A stretch of 64,000 bases of DNA, taken from Emticicia aquatilis. Its GTDB lineage: Bacteria > Bacteroidota > Bacteroidia > Cytophagales > Spirosomataceae. Below the pieces are notes generated by a model. The model made no database searches and was not told the origin of the DNA. It saw only the letters and a list, made by a program, of their open reading frames with translations. Position numbers and translations under genes: made by a program. The stretch is from assembly GCF_014644295.1 (NCBI RefSeq), contig NZ_BMKK01000015.1:1-64000 (forward strand), written 5' to 3'. Below, in pieces: positions 8,554 through 17,472 of the stretch (position 1 is its first letter; each line of letters starts with the position of its first letter).

Positions 8554-9710
8554 ATCGTAAATTCCTTCTAATAATCGTACTTATATTTCTACCATTGAAA
8601 ACTATCTCGCAAAAGTTAAGGCAAACACAAATCAAGTGGTCTGTTTGGTCAGAGTTACCGATTGCTGATGGATTAGAAAAACAAGTAGGATTGGCGGGTG
8701 CTTCATCGGGACTCAGTAATGATGTGATGCTTATTGTGGGCGGTTCAAACTTTGAAGATGGCGTACCTTGGAGAGGTGGCCAAAAAAAATATTTCAATGA
8801 TATTTATGTGGTTCAAAAAGATGGCAAAAACTTCGTTTGGGCAAAAAAGACCTATAAATTACCATTTAATTTAGCTTATGCTGCTACGGTAAGTACGCCC
8901 CGAGGGCTCGTTTGTATTGGTGGAGAAAACGAAAATGGGATTAGCCCAAAAGTAATACTTTTGAATTGGAATGATAAAAAACAAGAAGTTGATTTCAATT
9001 TTATGCCAGATTTGCCATGTGGTATTACAAACGCATCCGCTATATTTTTAGATAATAAAATCTTCGTTTTAGGTGGGGAAACTAAATCCGAAACACTGAG
9101 TTCTGTTTACCAACTCAATGTCAATTCTGGTGGGGCAACTTGGCAAAAACTCATGGATTTACCTCTTCCCTTATCTCATTCAGTGGCTGTTATTCAGTCA
9201 AACAACCTTTTTCTTTTTGGTGGAAGAGCAAAAACTGAGAGCGGAATTAGCAAATTGTCAAACAGGGCCTTTCGATTTGACCTAAAGAAAAACAAATGGG
9301 AAACAATAAAAAACATTGCTGATAAAAACATTGAGATTCCAGCCCTTTCGGCGGGAGTCGGGGTAGCTCTTGGAAAAGATAAAATTCTTTTGATTGGGGG
9401 AGATAAAGGAAATATCTTTTCCCAAATAGAAATGTATAATGCCAAAATAATTCAATCAAAAGACGAAAACGAAAAGAGTAGTTTACAAAAAGAAAAAGTT
9501 GCACTTTTAGAAAATCATCAAGGATTTAGCAAAGATATTTATGTCTATGATATTCGTAAGAATAGCTGGACAAAATTCGGAGAAATGCCAATGATTACTC
9601 CAGTCACGACCAACCTTGTAAAGTGGGGCGATGTTATTTTCATCCCTTCTGGTGAAATAAAACCAGGCATCAGAACGCCAAATATCTTGATAGGCAAAAT
9701 AATAAAATGA
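8550..9710 (+). CDS. nanM: Kelch-repeat N-acetylneuraminate epimerase-like protein
   Basis: A 386-residue protein. The start at MNRKFLL was chosen over an upstream ATG because it gives a clean signal peptide (MNRKFLLIIVLIFLPLKTIS) and the common ATGA overlap with the lyase stop. The mature part contains kelch blades with recurring GG dipeptides (IVGGSN, CIGGENENG, VLGGETKSE, LFGGRAKTESG, LIGGDKG), as expected of the six-bladed NanM propeller. NanM speeds conversion of alpha- to beta-N-acetylneuraminate in the periplasm after sialidase release, giving the anomer favoured for uptake. Its place between the lyase and the MFS transporter supports that role. Kelch sequences are generic, so the enzymatic assignment rests partly on neighbours. 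Confidence 0.82.
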   Translation: MNRKFLLIIVLIFLPLKTISQKLRQTQIKWSVWSELPIADGLEKQVGLAGASSGLSNDVMLIVGGSNFEDGVPWRGGQKKYFNDIYVVQKDGKNFVWAKKTYKLPFNLAYAATVSTPRGLVCIGGENENGISPKVILLNWNDKKQEVDFNFMPDLPCGITNASAIFLDNKIFVLGGETKSETLSSVYQLNVNSGGATWQKLMDLPLPLSHSVAVIQSNNLFLFGGRAKTESGISKLSNRAFRFDLKKNKWETIKNIADKNIEIPALSAGVGVALGKDKILLIGGDKGNIFSQIEMYNAKIIQSKDENEKSSLQKEKVALLENHQGFSKDIYVYDIRKNSWTKFGEMPMITPVTTNLVKWGDVIFIPSGEIKPGIRTPNILIGKIIK

Positions 9711-10945
9711 AAAATTCTAAAAAATATCCTTGGATTTTAGTGGGGTTGCTGTGGGTGGTTGCATTATTAAACTACATGGACAGGCAGATGCTTTCTACAA
9801 TGAAACCCACCATGATGATAGATATTGCAGAACTTCAAACGGCTGCAAACTTTGGTAGGTTAATGGCTATTTTCTTGTGGATTTATGGGTTTATGAGTCC
9901 TATTTCGGGAATGATTGCCGACCGAATGAATCGAAAATGGTTAATTGTAGGTAGTTTATTCGTTTGGTCTGGAGTAACTTTTGCGATGGGTTTTGCCAAA
10001 TCTTTTGAGCAATTATACTGGTTACGGGCACTCATGGGCATCAGTGAAGCCTTGTATATTCCAGCTGGGCTTTCACTAATAGCTGATTTCCATACTTCAA
10101 AAACAAGGTCGCTCGCTATCGGAATCCACATGACAGGTTTGTACATGGGACAGGCTCTGGGTGGCTTTGGGGCGAGCATTGCCGCCCAATTTTCTTGGAA
10201 TTCAACTTTTCAATCTTTCGGAATCATTGGGATGGTCTATTCATTCATATTGATTCTTTTTCTTCGAGAAAGTAAAAGTTCAGAGAAAGATGATTCAACT
10301 GAAAATATTTTCATCGAAAAAGCACCTTTTTACAAAGGAATGATTGTATTATTTAGCAATATTTCGTTTTGGATTATCCTCTTTTACTTTACCGTCCCGA
10401 GTTTGCCTGGTTGGGGTGTTAAAAACTGGTTGCCGACACTTTTTGCAAGTAAGTTAAACTTAGATATGGTGCAAGCAGGGCCACTTTCTACGATAACCAC
10501 TTCTCTTTCATCGCTTTTGGGTGTAATTGTTGGTGGAATATTATCAGATAAATGGGTACAAAAAAACCTTAGAGGCAGAATTTATACTTCTGCTATTGGT
10601 TTGGGGTTGACTATACCAGGACTATTATTAATTAGCTTCGGTACTTCTTTGTTCCATGTAGTTGGAGCGGCATTCTGTTTTGGCTTTGGCTTTGGTATGT
10701 TCGATTCCAATAATATGCCTATTCTTTGTCAATTTGTTTCATCTAAATACAGAGCCACAGCATACGGTTTTATGAATTTGACAGGCATTTTGGCAGGTGC
10801 TTTTATCACTGATTTATTAGGAAAATCAACTGACAAAGGCAATCTCGGAAAAGACTTTGCCTTAATGTCGGCCATAGTGTTGGTTGCTTTGATTATTCAA
10901 CTTACTTTCCTTCGACCCAAAGTCAATGATTTTAACGATATTTAA
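9707..10945 (+). CDS. nanT: Major facilitator superfamily transporter, probable sialic acid permease
   Basis: A 412-residue inner-membrane protein with about twelve hydrophobic segments and MFS landmarks: NYMDRQML in the first helix, DRMNRKW in the loop after helix 2 and a second-half equivalent near GGILSDKWVQKNLRG. Its N-terminal pattern is that of the anion:cation symporter (ACS) branch, which handles sugar acids. It starts in an ATGA overlap with the kelch epimerase gene and lies between the epimerase and a sialidase. Uptake of N-acetylneuraminate across the cytoplasmic membrane is therefore the likely job. Only the MFS family can be read from sequence; the substrate comes from context. 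Confidence 0.85.
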   Translation: MKNSKKYPWILVGLLWVVALLNYMDRQMLSTMKPTMMIDIAELQTAANFGRLMAIFLWIYGFMSPISGMIADRMNRKWLIVGSLFVWSGVTFAMGFAKSFEQLYWLRALMGISEALYIPAGLSLIADFHTSKTRSLAIGIHMTGLYMGQALGGFGASIAAQFSWNSTFQSFGIIGMVYSFILILFLRESKSSEKDDSTENIFIEKAPFYKGMIVLFSNISFWIILFYFTVPSLPGWGVKNWLPTLFASKLNLDMVQAGPLSTITTSLSSLLGVIVGGILSDKWVQKNLRGRIYTSAIGLGLTIPGLLLISFGTSLFHVVGAAFCFGFGFGMFDSNNMPILCQFVSSKYRATAYGFMNLTGILAGAFITDLLGKSTDKGNLGKDFALMSAIVLVALIIQLTFLRPKVNDFNDI

Positions 10946-10952
10946 ACATACA

Positions 10953-12521
10953 ATGAAAAAAAAGAGATTAATTCTATCAATTTACTTATTTTTTGCATTT
11001 GTAAACGGAAGTTGTCAAACAAAAGAGACGCCCAGTATTCAACAAAACAAAATTGAAGTAACCACTTACTTTCCTTCTAATCCAGTCATAGCAGGGCTTA
11101 ACTCAAACCCGCAATTAAGAGTAAATATTGCAATCCTTGAAGGGAAATCAGCAGTAAATTTTAAAAAAATTAAATGTACAATTAATGCTGAAGCTGTTGG
11201 TTTAATTCAAAAAATCAATGTCTTTTTCCCTAATACGATAGCTTTTTCAGAAAGCAATTTAATAGCAACTCTTAGCCCTACTTCTACGGAGTTTGAGATT
11301 CCAGTTAATCTATTGCTAAATCCTGGCAATAATTATTTTTGGATGAGTACCCAACTAAAAAATGATGCAGAGATTAACAAAACAATAGAAATCCATTGCA
11401 CCGATGTTATTGATTTTAATGAAAAATCATACCCTATTAAAGAATCGAGTGCGGCTTTTATTAAAGCTATTGGTAAAGCCGTTCGTAAAGCTGGCGATGA
11501 TGGGGTCAATACTTATCGTATTCCGGGTATCATAACAACTGATAAGGGAACACTAATTGCGGTCTATGACATTCGTTATTCAGGTAGTGGAGACCTTCCA
11601 GGCAATATTGATGTAGGTATGAGCCGAAGTATCGATGGTGGTAAAACGTGGGAAACCATGAAAATAATTATGGATATGGGACCACCACATGAAAACAATG
11701 GTATTGGCGACCCTTCGATTTTATTTGACCCAGTCACCAAAAAAATATTGGTTGCTGCCTTATGGAGCAAAGGCAATCGCTCTATAGGCGGTTCTGGCCC
11801 AGGACTTACGCCAGATGAAACAGGACAATTTGTTTTGGTAAGTAGCACTGATGATGGGCAAACATGGTCGGCACCCAATTCAATTACGCCACAAATAAAG
11901 ATTCCATCATGGAATATCTTATTTAATGGTCCGGGAAGAGGAATTGCAATGCAAGACGGCAAACTCGTTTTTCCTGCACAATATTGGAATGAAACAAAGA
12001 TTCCTTTTTCAACCATAATTTATAGTGAAGACCACGGCAATTCATGGAAAGGTAAAGCTTTGGGGCCAAAATCAAATACGACAGAAAGCCAAGTAGTGGA
12101 AACAACACCAGGAACACTTATGCTGAATATGAGAGATAACAGAGGTGGCTTTAGAAGTGTGGCAACCACAAACAATTTTGGCACGACATGGACAGAACAT
12201 CCCACTTCTTTTAACACACTTACTGACCCTGTTTGTATGGGAAGTTTGATTAAGGCAAAAGTAAAGGTAGGAGGGGTGTTGAAAGATGTCTTGTTCTTTA
12301 GTAACCCTAATTCTGCATCTGGTCGAGATAATATAACTATCAAAGCCAGTTTAGATTTAGGTGAAACATGGCTTCCCACCAATCAATTATTGATTGATGA
12401 ACGACTTTGTTACGGATATTCATGTTTAACGATGGTGGACGAAAATACCATTGCTATTTTATACGAAGGCACTAAAGATTTATACTTTGTAAAAGTGCCA
12501 GTGAATACTATTATTAGATAA
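10953..12521 (+). CDS. Sialidase (GH33), lipoprotein with N-terminal accessory domain
   Basis: A 522-residue protein. The start at MKKKRLIL was chosen because it gives a lipoprotein signal with Cys21 (VNGS-C); an upstream ATG lies inside the MFS gene. An accessory beta-sandwich domain fills about 30-165, followed by the six-bladed sialidase propeller. The YRIP motif carries the first substrate-carboxylate arginine (R189). R394 (NMRDN) and R458 (GRDN) are candidates for the other two of the arginine triad. Five Asp-boxes are visible, at about 224-233 (SRSIDGGKTW), 298-305, 358-365, 406-413 and 466-473. A YGYS motif near 487-490 could hold the nucleophilic tyrosine. It would release terminal sialic acid at the cell surface or in the periplasm. 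Confidence 0.93.
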   Translation: MKKKRLILSIYLFFAFVNGSCQTKETPSIQQNKIEVTTYFPSNPVIAGLNSNPQLRVNIAILEGKSAVNFKKIKCTINAEAVGLIQKINVFFPNTIAFSESNLIATLSPTSTEFEIPVNLLLNPGNNYFWMSTQLKNDAEINKTIEIHCTDVIDFNEKSYPIKESSAAFIKAIGKAVRKAGDDGVNTYRIPGIITTDKGTLIAVYDIRYSGSGDLPGNIDVGMSRSIDGGKTWETMKIIMDMGPPHENNGIGDPSILFDPVTKKILVAALWSKGNRSIGGSGPGLTPDETGQFVLVSSTDDGQTWSAPNSITPQIKIPSWNILFNGPGRGIAMQDGKLVFPAQYWNETKIPFSTIIYSEDHGNSWKGKALGPKSNTTESQVVETTPGTLMLNMRDNRGGFRSVATTNNFGTTWTEHPTSFNTLTDPVCMGSLIKAKVKVGGVLKDVLFFSNPNSASGRDNITIKASLDLGETWLPTNQLLIDERLCYGYSCLTMVDENTIAILYEGTKDLYFVKVPVNTIIR

Positions 12522-12540
12522 GTTAAATTCAAATGAATTT

Positions 12541-13734
12541 ATGGAAATGCTATATACAAAAACAATTTTAACTGAGTTACAAAATTTTTATAAAAATCAA
12601 TTACTCAATGATACCATTCCATTTTGGTTTCCTCGAAGTATTGATAAAGAACACGGCGGATATTTATTGATGAGAGACCAAGATGGTACTTTAATCGATG
12701 ATGATAAAGCCGTTTGGATTCAAGGACGTGCTACTTGGATGCTTTCGACACTTTTTAATACCTTTGACCAAAAACAAGAATGGTTGGAAGGTGCAAAAAG
12801 TGGCATTGATTTTCTGAATAATCATTGCTTTGACACTGATGGTCAAATGTTTTTTCATGTAACTAAAGAGGGAAAACCGATTCGCAAACGTAGATATTTC
12901 TTTTCAGAAACGTTTGCCGCCATAGCCAATGCCGCTTATGCAAAAGCGAGTGGAGATAAAAATGCCGCTGATAAAGCAAGATTCCTTTTTGGAAAATGTA
13001 TCGAATATGCTACAACACCAGGTTTATTACCTTCAAAATTTACTTCTACCCGACCAGCAAAAGGCATAGGCGTACCTATGATTATGATAAATACTGCACA
13101 GCAAATTCGTGACAATATTGGCGATGAGCGTTGTGATGAATGGATTAGTAAATGGATTCTGGAAATAGAAACTGATTTTGTGAAAGATGATATAAAGTGC
13201 GTCATGGAGCAAGTTGCCCCCGACGGAAGTATAATAGACCACATTGACGGTAGGACTCTCAACCCAGGACACGCTATAGAAGGGGCTTGGTTTATTTTAC
13301 ACGAAGCCAAATACCGAAACAACGACCCTCATTTGATAGCATTAGGCTGTAAAATGCTCGATTATATGTGGGAGCGTGGTTGGGACAAAGAACATGGCGG
13401 CATTATGTATTTTAAAGATGTCTATGACAAACCCGTGCAGGAATATTGGCAAGACATGAAGTTTTGGTGGCCTCATAATGAAGTTATTATTGCTACGCTT
13501 TTAGCATATTTAATGACAGGAAATGAAAAATATGCTCAATGGCACAAACTTGTTCATGAATATGCCTATGCTCATTTTCATGATAAGAAAAATGGCGAAT
13601 GGTTTGGGTATTTGCACAGAGACGGCACCATTGCTCAGACAGCCAAAGGCAATTTATACAAAGGCCCATTTCATTTGCCTCGTCAAGAATGGTATTGTGT
13701 TCAGATTTTAGAACAATATTTAAACTCAAATTAA
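12541..13734 (+). CDS. nanE: N-acylglucosamine 2-epimerase (AGE family)
   Basis: A 397-residue cytoplasmic protein without a signal peptide and of normal AGE length, an (alpha/alpha)6 barrel by family. Recognisable blocks are FFSETFAAIANAAYAKA (120-136), GHAIEGAW (243-250, with a candidate catalytic His244), WWPHNEVIIATL (309-320) and FHLPRQEWY near the C-terminus, with a second candidate catalytic His378. It interconverts ManNAc and GlcNAc. Placed with the lyase it gives lyase, then epimerase, as in Bacteroides, rather than the NanK/NanE-6-phosphate order of E. coli. The resulting GlcNAc must be phosphorylated by a hexokinase encoded elsewhere. The symbol follows Bacteroides usage and is not homologous to E. 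coli nanE. Confidence 0.9.
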   Translation: MEMLYTKTILTELQNFYKNQLLNDTIPFWFPRSIDKEHGGYLLMRDQDGTLIDDDKAVWIQGRATWMLSTLFNTFDQKQEWLEGAKSGIDFLNNHCFDTDGQMFFHVTKEGKPIRKRRYFFSETFAAIANAAYAKASGDKNAADKARFLFGKCIEYATTPGLLPSKFTSTRPAKGIGVPMIMINTAQQIRDNIGDERCDEWISKWILEIETDFVKDDIKCVMEQVAPDGSIIDHIDGRTLNPGHAIEGAWFILHEAKYRNNDPHLIALGCKMLDYMWERGWDKEHGGIMYFKDVYDKPVQEYWQDMKFWWPHNEVIIATLLAYLMTGNEKYAQWHKLVHEYAYAHFHDKKNGEWFGYLHRDGTIAQTAKGNLYKGPFHLPRQEWYCVQILEQYLNSN

Positions 13735-13737
13735 GCC

Positions 13738-14895
13738 ATGAAAAATACTTTAACTCTCGTAGTTTTAATCGCTTTTTTCTTAAAAACACATGCACAAATA
13801 CCCGTCTATATTTCAGGAACAGAAGGGCATAAATCGTACAGAATACCAGCCATCATCAAAAATGGAGCGGGAGAATTGCTGGCATTTGCTGAAGGTAGAG
13901 TAAAAGGAAGCGGCGATTTTGGTGATATTAACATCGTTTTGAAAAAAAGTATGGACAATGGAAAAACGTGGGGGGAAATGACCACCGTTGTAGATTACAA
14001 TGATTTACAGGCAGGAAATCCCGCTCCAGTTTTGGATAATTCTGACCCAAATTTTCCAAAAGGCCGAATTTTTCTTTTTTACAATACTGGAAATAACCAC
14101 GAGGGGGAAGTCAGAAAAGGCAAGGGTTTAAGAGAAGTTTGGTACAAAACATCGACTGATGGAGGAGATACTTGGAGTGAGGGCGTAAACATAACGCTAC
14201 AAACGCACCGTCCGAATCAACCTTTGGTGAATGCGTCTTATAATTTCAAAGAAGATTGGCGTTCTTATGCCAATACACCTGGTCATGCGATGCAGTTTCA
14301 AGAAGGTAAATACAAAGGACGAATTTTCGTAGCTGCCAATCATTCGGTTGGCGAGCCTCAAAAACAATTTACCGACTATGCCGCCCATGGTTTTTATACA
14401 GATGACCATGGAAAAACCTTCAAACTGAGTGAAAACGTAGCCATTGAAGGAAGCAATGAAGCCACAGCCGCCGAAATTTCTGATAACAAACTCATGCTTA
14501 ATGCCCGAAACCAAAAAGGAGATAAGCGGTCGAGGATTGTAGCCATAAGCAATAATGGTGGCGAAACTTGGAGCGAAACCTTTTTTGATGAAAACTTGCC
14601 CGACCCAGTATGTGAAGGAAGTATTTTGAATATTGGCAAGAAAAAAGGTAAATCAATTCTCGCTTTTTGCAATGCCGCTGATACTAAAAACCGAGATAAT
14701 CTAACTCTTAAAATTAGTTATGACGATGGAAAAAGCTGGAAAGCTTCAAAATTGGTGTATGCTGGAAAAGAAAATAATGACAAATCTCCATCGGCTTATT
14801 CAGACATCGTAAAAATAGGCAAAAAAACTATCGGTGTTTTATTTGAAAAAGACAATTATTCAGCAATAGTATTTTCCCCAGTAAACTGGAAATGA
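13738..14895 (+). CDS. Sialidase (GH33), secreted, second copy
   Basis: A 385-residue protein with a signal peptide (MKNTLTLVVLIAFFLKTHAQ) and no lipobox, so probably periplasmic or secreted. The YRIP motif places the first carboxylate-binding arginine at R35. Asp-boxes include SMDNGKTW, STDGGDTW, TDDHGKTF, SNNGGETW and SYDDGKSW. NARNQKGDKRSR and NRDNLTLK probably supply the remaining binding arginines. It lacks the N-terminal accessory domain and lipid anchor of the other sialidase in the operon and is well diverged from it. The two may differ in location or linkage preference rather than be a recent duplication. It starts 3 bp after the epimerase stop and overlaps the next gene in an ATGA. 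Confidence 0.93.
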   Translation: MKNTLTLVVLIAFFLKTHAQIPVYISGTEGHKSYRIPAIIKNGAGELLAFAEGRVKGSGDFGDINIVLKKSMDNGKTWGEMTTVVDYNDLQAGNPAPVLDNSDPNFPKGRIFLFYNTGNNHEGEVRKGKGLREVWYKTSTDGGDTWSEGVNITLQTHRPNQPLVNASYNFKEDWRSYANTPGHAMQFQEGKYKGRIFVAANHSVGEPQKQFTDYAAHGFYTDDHGKTFKLSENVAIEGSNEATAAEISDNKLMLNARNQKGDKRSRIVAISNNGGETWSETFFDENLPDPVCEGSILNIGKKKGKSILAFCNAADTKNRDNLTLKISYDDGKSWKASKLVYAGKENNDKSPSAYSDIVKIGKKTIGVLFEKDNYSAIVFSPVNWK

Positions 14896-17447
14896 AAAAA
14901 ACACCACTTTACATAATTTTGATTTTCCTACAGTTCGAAACTTTCTGTCAGGTACAAATCTCTCATTTCAATGATTCACTCTTTTCAACCTATTATCATC
15001 AAAGAGTAAGCCTTTTCAAAAGTTTACCTAAGACTAAGAATGACATCATTTTTTTAGGCAATAGCATCACTGACGGAGGTGAGTGGAGCGAAATTTTTCA
15101 GGATTTACACATTAAAAACAGAGGCATCAGTGGCGATAATACCATTGGAGTTTTGAATAGAATTGGAGAAATTACTGACAGAAATCCTGAAAAAGTTTTT
15201 ATATTAATTGGCGTAAACGATTTAAAAAGTGGCTTAAAACCTGATAGTGTAGTAAAAAATATTATTAGGATTTGCTCTATTATCAAAGCGAAATCGCCTA
15301 AAACTATGCTGTATGTGCAAAGCATTTTGCCAGTAAATGAAGCTTTTGGCAAGTTTGGAAGCCACACCGATAAGAAAGAAGAAATACTTGAAGTCAATAA
15401 GCAACTTTCTATCAATTCCAACTCCATTCCATATACTTACATAGATATTTTTACACCTTTTTGTGATGCCACAGGACGCTTAAATTCTCGATTCACCAAT
15501 GATGGGTTGCATCTTACAGGCGAAGGCTATCTAAAATGGAAAGAGCAAATTCAAAGTCAGATTTATGATTTACCTGCATTAATTCCATTGCCTCAAATAG
15601 TAAATTGGGGAGTAAATAAGTTTTTGATTAGCAATTATAGCAATATCTCATTTGCAGACAAAACCCTCCGAAAAGAAGCAGAACTAATAAAAAACCTTTT
15701 TAAAGATAAAGGTTCTCGGTCCACTTTTAAGTTCAATGCACCTGAAGAAGCATTCAAAATTGAACTTAGAAAAGAAGTTATTTCGAATGCAAACAATATC
15801 GATGAAGCCTATTCAATAAATGTTTCAGAAAAGAACATATTAATAAAAGCATCTACGGCACATGGATTTTTTAATTCTATTCAAACACTATCTCAATTAA
15901 TAAACAATAATGAAATTCAAGCCTGTGAAATAACCGATTGGCCATCTTTTCCTTGGCGAGGATATATGGTAGATGTTGGTAGAAGCTATCAGTCTATCAA
16001 GCAATTAAAGCAGCAGATAGATGTAATGGCAGCATACAAGTTGAATATTTTTCATTGTCACCTTACAGAAGATGTTGCTTGGCGAATACAAAGTAAAGCA
16101 TATCCTCAACTTACCAATGAAAAGTATATGTTACGAGATAAAGGTAAGCTTTATACCTTAATCGAGATTAGAGAATTAATTAAATATTGCAAAGACCGAC
16201 ACATTACTTTTATTCCTGAAATAGATATGCCCGGCCATAGCGACGCATTTAAGAGAGCAATGGGCGTCGAAATGCAAAGTGAGCAAGGTTTGAAGATTTG
16301 TAAGAATATTTTGGTAGAATTGTGTCATGAATTAGATGTTCCTTACGTACATATTGGCGGTGATGAAGTGAAAATATCCTATAAAGAATTTCTGCCCGAA
16401 ATTGTAGCTTTGTTGAAGACTAACAGAAAAAAAGTTATAGCATGGGACCCAGGTGGAAATGTCCCCGAAGGTACTTTTCTTCAAATGTGGAATGGAAATA
16501 CAGTCACTAAAGAAAAATTCCCTTCAATCGACTCTCGGCATTTATATCTAAATCATTTCGACCCAATTGATGGTGTTGTAACTACCTTTAATCATCAGAT
16601 TTGTGATGTACCTGTAGGCGATGCAAATAGGTTGGGAGCTACACTTTGCAACTGGCCAGATAGAAAAGTGGCAAAAGAGGAGGATATTATAAATATGAAT
16701 GCCGTTTATCCTGTAATGCTTGCATTTGCTGAACGCTGCTGGCAAGGCGGAGGATGGCAGAATTTCTTGTCAGACATTAGTGTGCCAGGAAATGAGCGAT
16801 ATAATGCCTTTGTAGAATTTGAAAACCGTTTGTTACAACATAAATCTATTTATTTTAAAACACTTCCTTTTCCGTATATACACCAAAGTAATATTGAGTG
16901 GAAACTGATAGGCCCTTATGATAACAAAGGAAAAACCGATATGGTATTTGCTCCAGAATTGCCTTCTTTTTATGATACATTGCAATTAAAAAAATATCCG
17001 TCTGTCTATGGAGGTACTATTTGGTTTAGACATTTTTGGCACCCAATGATTCAATCGCATTTAGGATTTGAAAAAGATAATACTACTTTTTACGCAACAA
17101 GAAATATTTGGAGCGATGAAGCTGGGAGCAAAGATTTTTGGATTGGTTTCAATAACATTTCCCGTTCGCCTGCTACTGATTCACCACCTGAGGGTGCTTG
17201 GGACAATAAAAACAGTGTAGTTTGGGTAAATGGAAAAAAAGTAGAGCCACCACATTGGAAGAATGGCGGACAAAAAGGGAATGCTGAGATTCCGTTGATA
17301 GATGAAGGTTACGAATATAGAGAACCTACTAAAATATTTTTACAGAAAGGATGGAACACTATTCTAATAAAAGCTCCAGTCGGAAGTTTCATTGGTACTG
17401 ATTGGCAAAATCCCGTTAAATGGATGTTCACGTTTATTCAAAATTAA
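14892..17447 (+). CDS. SGNH hydrolase fused to GH20 beta-N-acetylhexosaminidase
   Basis: An 851-residue protein with a signal peptide of about 20 residues and two catalytic domains. Residues 50-225 are an SGNH/GDSL esterase: block I GNSITDG with Ser58, GVND at 107-110 with Asn109, and NDGLHLTGEGY giving a putative triad of Ser58, Asp204 and His207. Residues 240-345 resemble the GH20 accessory domain. From WRGYMVDVGR (355) a GH20 barrel follows, with HIGGDEV at 487-493 holding the Asp491-Glu492 catalytic pair of substrate-assisted hexosaminidases. The last 200 residues look like a beta-rich carbohydrate-binding or lid domain. A plausible role is removing O-acetyl groups and then beta-linked GlcNAc or GalNAc exposed after desialylation. 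It is translationally coupled (ATGA) to the sialidase upstream. Confidence 0.9.
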   Translation: MKKTPLYIILIFLQFETFCQVQISHFNDSLFSTYYHQRVSLFKSLPKTKNDIIFLGNSITDGGEWSEIFQDLHIKNRGISGDNTIGVLNRIGEITDRNPEKVFILIGVNDLKSGLKPDSVVKNIIRICSIIKAKSPKTMLYVQSILPVNEAFGKFGSHTDKKEEILEVNKQLSINSNSIPYTYIDIFTPFCDATGRLNSRFTNDGLHLTGEGYLKWKEQIQSQIYDLPALIPLPQIVNWGVNKFLISNYSNISFADKTLRKEAELIKNLFKDKGSRSTFKFNAPEEAFKIELRKEVISNANNIDEAYSINVSEKNILIKASTAHGFFNSIQTLSQLINNNEIQACEITDWPSFPWRGYMVDVGRSYQSIKQLKQQIDVMAAYKLNIFHCHLTEDVAWRIQSKAYPQLTNEKYMLRDKGKLYTLIEIRELIKYCKDRHITFIPEIDMPGHSDAFKRAMGVEMQSEQGLKICKNILVELCHELDVPYVHIGGDEVKISYKEFLPEIVALLKTNRKKVIAWDPGGNVPEGTFLQMWNGNTVTKEKFPSIDSRHLYLNHFDPIDGVVTTFNHQICDVPVGDANRLGATLCNWPDRKVAKEEDIINMNAVYPVMLAFAERCWQGGGWQNFLSDISVPGNERYNAFVEFENRLLQHKSIYFKTLPFPYIHQSNIEWKLIGPYDNKGKTDMVFAPELPSFYDTLQLKKYPSVYGGTIWFRHFWHPMIQSHLGFEKDNTTFYATRNIWSDEAGSKDFWIGFNNISRSPATDSPPEGAWDNKNSVVWVNGKKVEPPHWKNGGQKGNAEIPLIDEGYEYREPTKIFLQKGWNTILIKAPVGSFIGTDWQNPVKWMFTFIQN

Positions 17448-17472
17448 GGTTTTTGGGGAAATTTGACGAAAA

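Noticed and set aside
11576-12382. Minus-strand open frames inside the first sialidase gene
   Set aside because: They lie opposite conserved Asp-box and arginine-triad coding sequence and show no family motif; they are antisense shadows.
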